DNA of 64,000 nt, taken from the NCBI RefSeq assembly GCF_011926545.1, contig NZ_JAATIT010000001.1:1196469-1260468 (forward strand). The letters run 5' to 3'. Position numbers and translations under genes: made by a program. The notes under the pieces are model-generated. The model made no database searches. It was not told the DNA's origin and was given only the letters and a program-made list of their open reading frames with translations. Positions 61,529 through 64,000 of the stretch are shown piece after piece. Position 1 is the stretch's first letter. Each line of letters starts with the position of its first letter. Source of the DNA: Sphingopyxis italica. GTDB taxonomy: Bacteria > Pseudomonadota > Alphaproteobacteria > Sphingomonadales > Sphingomonadaceae.

Positions 61529-62799
61529 CCCGCTTCACCCGCATGGCGCTGGCCGCGGTCATCTATTTCGCGTCGCAATTGGCTTTGGTGTCGCCCGCGG
61601 CGGCGCATCTGACGCCGAACTCCGAGGTCGGCCTGACCATAGGCGCCGAAGACGTCCGCGCTGATATCATCATTCCCCAGAGTGAATATATGGTCGCGAC
61701 CTCGCATTCGGCGGGCAATGATCGGCAAAGCCTGTCGCGCGCCAGAGCTTATATCGAAGACCGTTTCAAAGTGTTCACGCCGCAAGGAACGCCCTGGTCG
61801 GTGCGCGTCGATTTTGTCGAGTTCGCGCAGCGCGCGGGCCCGCCGGACTTGCACGCGGCCGCCGTCCTGACCCCTCCGTCGGGGGCTTCGCCGCGCAATT
61901 TTGTTGCCGAGTGGCACGCCGTCGTAGACGAGCTTCCGAGCCATTTCGCCTTGTTTGTCATCCGGCACGATATGGCTGGCGTATCGGGCGCGGGACCACA
62001 AATCGCCGGCGCGGTGCGGTCAGGCGCCGCACGCATCGTGATCGACGTCGGCGGCGCGAGTAAATGGCGCGAGTTTCGCAATACGGTCAAGCTCGGTATC
62101 GATCACATTATCGGCGGATATGACCATTTGATGTTCCTGCTCGCGCTCTTGCTGCCAGCGCCGCTGGCCGCAAGCGCTGGCCGCTGGGCAACAGTTCGCG
62201 ACTGGCGCAGTACTGTTCGGTCGATTGTCAGCGTGGTCACCGCTTTTACGATCGGGCACAGTCTGAGCTTGATCGGCGCCACCTCGGGCGGCTGGCTGCT
62301 ACCGGTACAACCGGTTGAAATCGCAATTGCAATGTCGGTGTTCATGTCGACGGCCCACGCGGTCCGCCCGTTGTTCCCCGGCTATGAGCCAGTGGTCGCG
62401 GGTGGGTTCGGACTGATCCATGGTCTGGCGTTTGCAACCTTGGTTGCTGATCTGCATCTCGGCAGCGCAGTGGCGCCGCTAGCCTTGCTGGGATTCAACC
62501 TCGGAATCGAAATCGTTCAGCTCGTTATCGTACTTGTAGCTATGCCGGCGCTCATTCTGCTCGCGCCATATCGATACTATCACCCCTTCCGTACCGGCCT
62601 TGCGGTGGTCGGCATGGGGGCAGCGGTCGTATGGCTCATAAATCGCGCCTTCGGCGTTGGTGATGGCTTCATGCGAATAGCAGAACAAGCGATCGCAGCA
62701 ATCGCCGTCATCCTTGCGGTCGTGTCGATTGCTCTCGTCGCCAGCCATTGGTTGCGGCGCTGCGTCCTTCGACTGCGTGCAGTTGGTCAGGGGCACTGA
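61525..62799 (+). CDS. HupE/UreJ-family membrane protein with periplasmic N-domain
   Basis: 424 residues. Signal peptide and ~190-residue exported domain, then a membrane part with about seven helices beginning at KLGIDHIIGGYDHLMFLLAL, the HupE/UreJ signature with conserved His and Asp; SVVTAFTIGHSLSLIG and GFGLIHGLAFATLVADL hold further histidines. HupE/UreJ proteins are linked to nickel or cobalt uptake, but this large branch is uncharacterised. Final gene of the four-gene operon. Confidence 0.85.
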   Translation: MTRFTRMALAAVIYFASQLALVSPAAAHLTPNSEVGLTIGAEDVRADIIIPQSEYMVATSHSAGNDRQSLSRARAYIEDRFKVFTPQGTPWSVRVDFVEFAQRAGPPDLHAAAVLTPPSGASPRNFVAEWHAVVDELPSHFALFVIRHDMAGVSGAGPQIAGAVRSGAARIVIDVGGASKWREFRNTVKLGIDHIIGGYDHLMFLLALLLPAPLAASAGRWATVRDWRSTVRSIVSVVTAFTIGHSLSLIGATSGGWLLPVQPVEIAIAMSVFMSTAHAVRPLFPGYEPVVAGGFGLIHGLAFATLVADLHLGSAVAPLALLGFNLGIEIVQLVIVLVAMPALILLAPYRYYHPFRTGLAVVGMGAAVVWLINRAFGVGDGFMRIAEQAIAAIAVILAVVSIALVASHWLRRCVLRLRAVGQGH

Positions 62800-63226
62800 G
62801 GCAGCGCCTTCTGAATAGGAAACCACGTAGTGGTGACCTCGAAATCGAAGCCCAGTTCAGATGGTAACTGCGAAAGGGTTTGCGTCCCGCCTGCGGCGGC
62901 CGCGCTCTATTCCGCTGCGCTCCACCGAGCCGCCGCTACGCGCCATCTCTTCGGCCTCGCCGTAACGATCGCTGACGCGGGGCCGGAGCTTGGCTCCGGC
63001 CCGAAGGTCATCGCGCTGACGCGCGCTGGCGATGGCCTCCGGCCGCGCGGTGTGGTCGTCGCTCTCCTCTGAGGCCCGCCCGGCAGGGCGCAACCCCTGC
63101 GGGGTCCTCCATTGCATTTCGGCCTGCGGTGCGCCCTGCCTTCATGGCGGACCTCTCCGGTCGCTCTCGCCGCCCACCCCGCTCAGCCGGGGCTGCGGTG
63201 GTTTGGAAGAGCAAAGGAGAGACATC
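62800..63226 (+). other. Long GC-rich leader upstream of parB with strong hairpin
   Basis: About 430 bp without a credible gene. It contains a perfect 10-bp hairpin GGGCCGGAGC/GCTCCGGCCC (62980-62989/62993-63002), several purine/pyrimidine-skewed GC blocks, and a GCAAAGGAGAGA ribosome-binding site directly before parB. Such leaders recur before parB-like genes of alphaproteobacterial plasmids and islands; the function is unknown. Confidence 0.5.
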
Positions 63227-64000
63227 ATGGAACTCAAGCATATCGACATCGCCAACCTCTCGGTTTCGTCCGCCAACATGCGCGGGATTACCAAGAAGCC
63301 GGACCTCACCAATATCCTGCCATCGGTGCGGGCGCGCGGCATTCTGGTGCCGCTGATCGTCAGGCCGGGTGCGGAAGACGGCAGCTACGAGATCGTCGCG
63401 GGCAAACGGCGCTATCATGCGGCACTGACGGTCGCCGAGGAGCAGGAATGCATCGACCCGCTGCCCTGTGCGGTCGTGGAAGCAGGTGACGACGCGGCGG
63501 CGCTCGAAGCCTCGCTGATCGAGAACATTGCCCGTCTTGATCCCGACGAGGTCAATCGCTGTGAAGCCTTCACCCGGCTTGTTCGCGAGGGCCGGAGCGT
63601 CGAGGCGGTCGGTCTGACCTTTGGGCTGACCAGCTTGCAGGTGAAGCGAACCCTCGCCATCGGCAATCTGCTGCCACGCATCCGCAACCTCTATCGGGCC
63701 GAGAAGATTGATGTCGTCACCATGCGGCATCTGACCCTCGCCACCAAGGTGCAGCAGCGCGACTGGCTGGACCTTGTCGATTGCCCCGAGAAGCACGCCC
63801 CGACCGGCGCGCAGCTGAAAGCGTGGTTGTTCGGCGGCAGCGCGATTGCGACCAAGGCGGCGCTGTTCGACCTTGCCGATTACAAGGGCGAGATCATTTC
63901 CGACCTGTTCGGCGAGGATCGCTATTTTGCCAGTGCGGACGATTTCTGGACGGCGCAGATGGCGGCGATCGAGGATCGGGCCGACGTCTATCGCGAGGCG
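63227..64000 (+). CDS. ParB/RepB/Spo0J-family partition-like protein (3' end outside window)
   Basis: 258 residues visible, no stop before the window edge. The N-domain has MELKHIDIANLSVSSANMRG, ILVPLIVRPGAEDGSYEIVA and GKRRYHAAL (the GxRRxxA CTP-binding type), then ASLIENIARLDPDEVNRCEA (ENIARxDLNP-type arginine patch) and a helix-turn-helix TFGLTSLQVKRTLAIGNLLP. This is the plasmid/ICE type rather than chromosomal ParB, and points to a conjugative or integrative element continuing to the right. AGGAGA ribosome-binding site before the ATG. Confidence 0.9.
   Translation, partial: MELKHIDIANLSVSSANMRGITKKPDLTNILPSVRARGILVPLIVRPGAEDGSYEIVAGKRRYHAALTVAEEQECIDPLPCAVVEAGDDAAALEASLIENIARLDPDEVNRCEAFTRLVREGRSVEAVGLTFGLTSLQVKRTLAIGNLLPRIRNLYRAEKIDVVTMRHLTLATKVQQRDWLDLVDCPEKHAPTGAQLKAWLFGGSAIATKAALFDLADYKGEIISDLFGEDRYFASADDFWTAQMAAIEDRADVYREA

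Overview
The window is high-GC DNA from an alphaproteobacterium, most likely a sphingomonad close to Sphingopyxis. This is inferred from the gene content: TonB-dependent receptor and TonB, an LptC/LptA pair after a short RNase D, a double cold-shock-domain protein, a DUF3035 lipoprotein, a second-type glutamyl-tRNA synthetase, and abundant alphaproteobacterial palindromic repeats. No 16S gene or tRNA is present to confirm it.

Regions. 1-8.6 kb: end of a TonB-dependent receptor, GMC oxidoreductase, sterol-desaturase-like hydroxylase, a DUF442-type phosphatase, RecQ and a CPA2 antiporter. 8.7-18.4 kb: catalase-like peroxidase with cytochrome b561, an Atm1-type ABC exporter, LptA/LptC, RNase D, cold-shock protein, Dps, membrane proteins and a diguanylate cyclase. 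18.5-31.4 kb: housekeeping run purE-purK-folA-dipeptidase-ribF-GDPD-ileS-lspA-DUF3035, then mrr and dxs convergent to it. 31.6-40.8 kb: MipA-like porin, rpmG, tonB, gltX, nadE, prs, a TetR regulator with a perfect operator, hisN-like phosphatase, GFA protein, rpmI-rplT. 41-47.8 kb: LysR-controlled redox/detoxification operon, WYL regulator, TPP riboswitch and thiC. 47.9-53.4 kb: accessory genes (AT-rich DUF2971 gene, Fic enzyme, 2H phosphoesterase, GNAT, rifampin ADP-ribosyltransferase). 53.4-64 kb: an integrative element with a large serine recombinase, a 59-aa gene, AlpA, a decayed duplicate of the alpA block, a SigK/RskA/fasciclin cassette, a DUF4331-DUF4331-TPR-HupE operon, and the start of a plasmid-type ParB gene cut by the window end.

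The most unusual feature is a structured repeat of about 270-280 bp present twice (4113-4393 and 20139-20406). Each copy fills the whole gap between the stop codon of one gene and the start codon of the next, in the same orientation relative to transcription. Each is closed by a 31-bp terminal inverted repeat that is perfect within a copy but differs at 8 of 31 positions between copies, every difference being matched on the other arm. Two internal arms add to a cloverleaf-like fold. In purK the last codons, and in folA the ribosome-binding region, come from the element. I infer either a previously uncharacterised mobile hairpin element or an intercistronic RNA that couples translation of neighbouring genes. 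Other palindromic repeats occur throughout, including one inserted in frame inside ileS.
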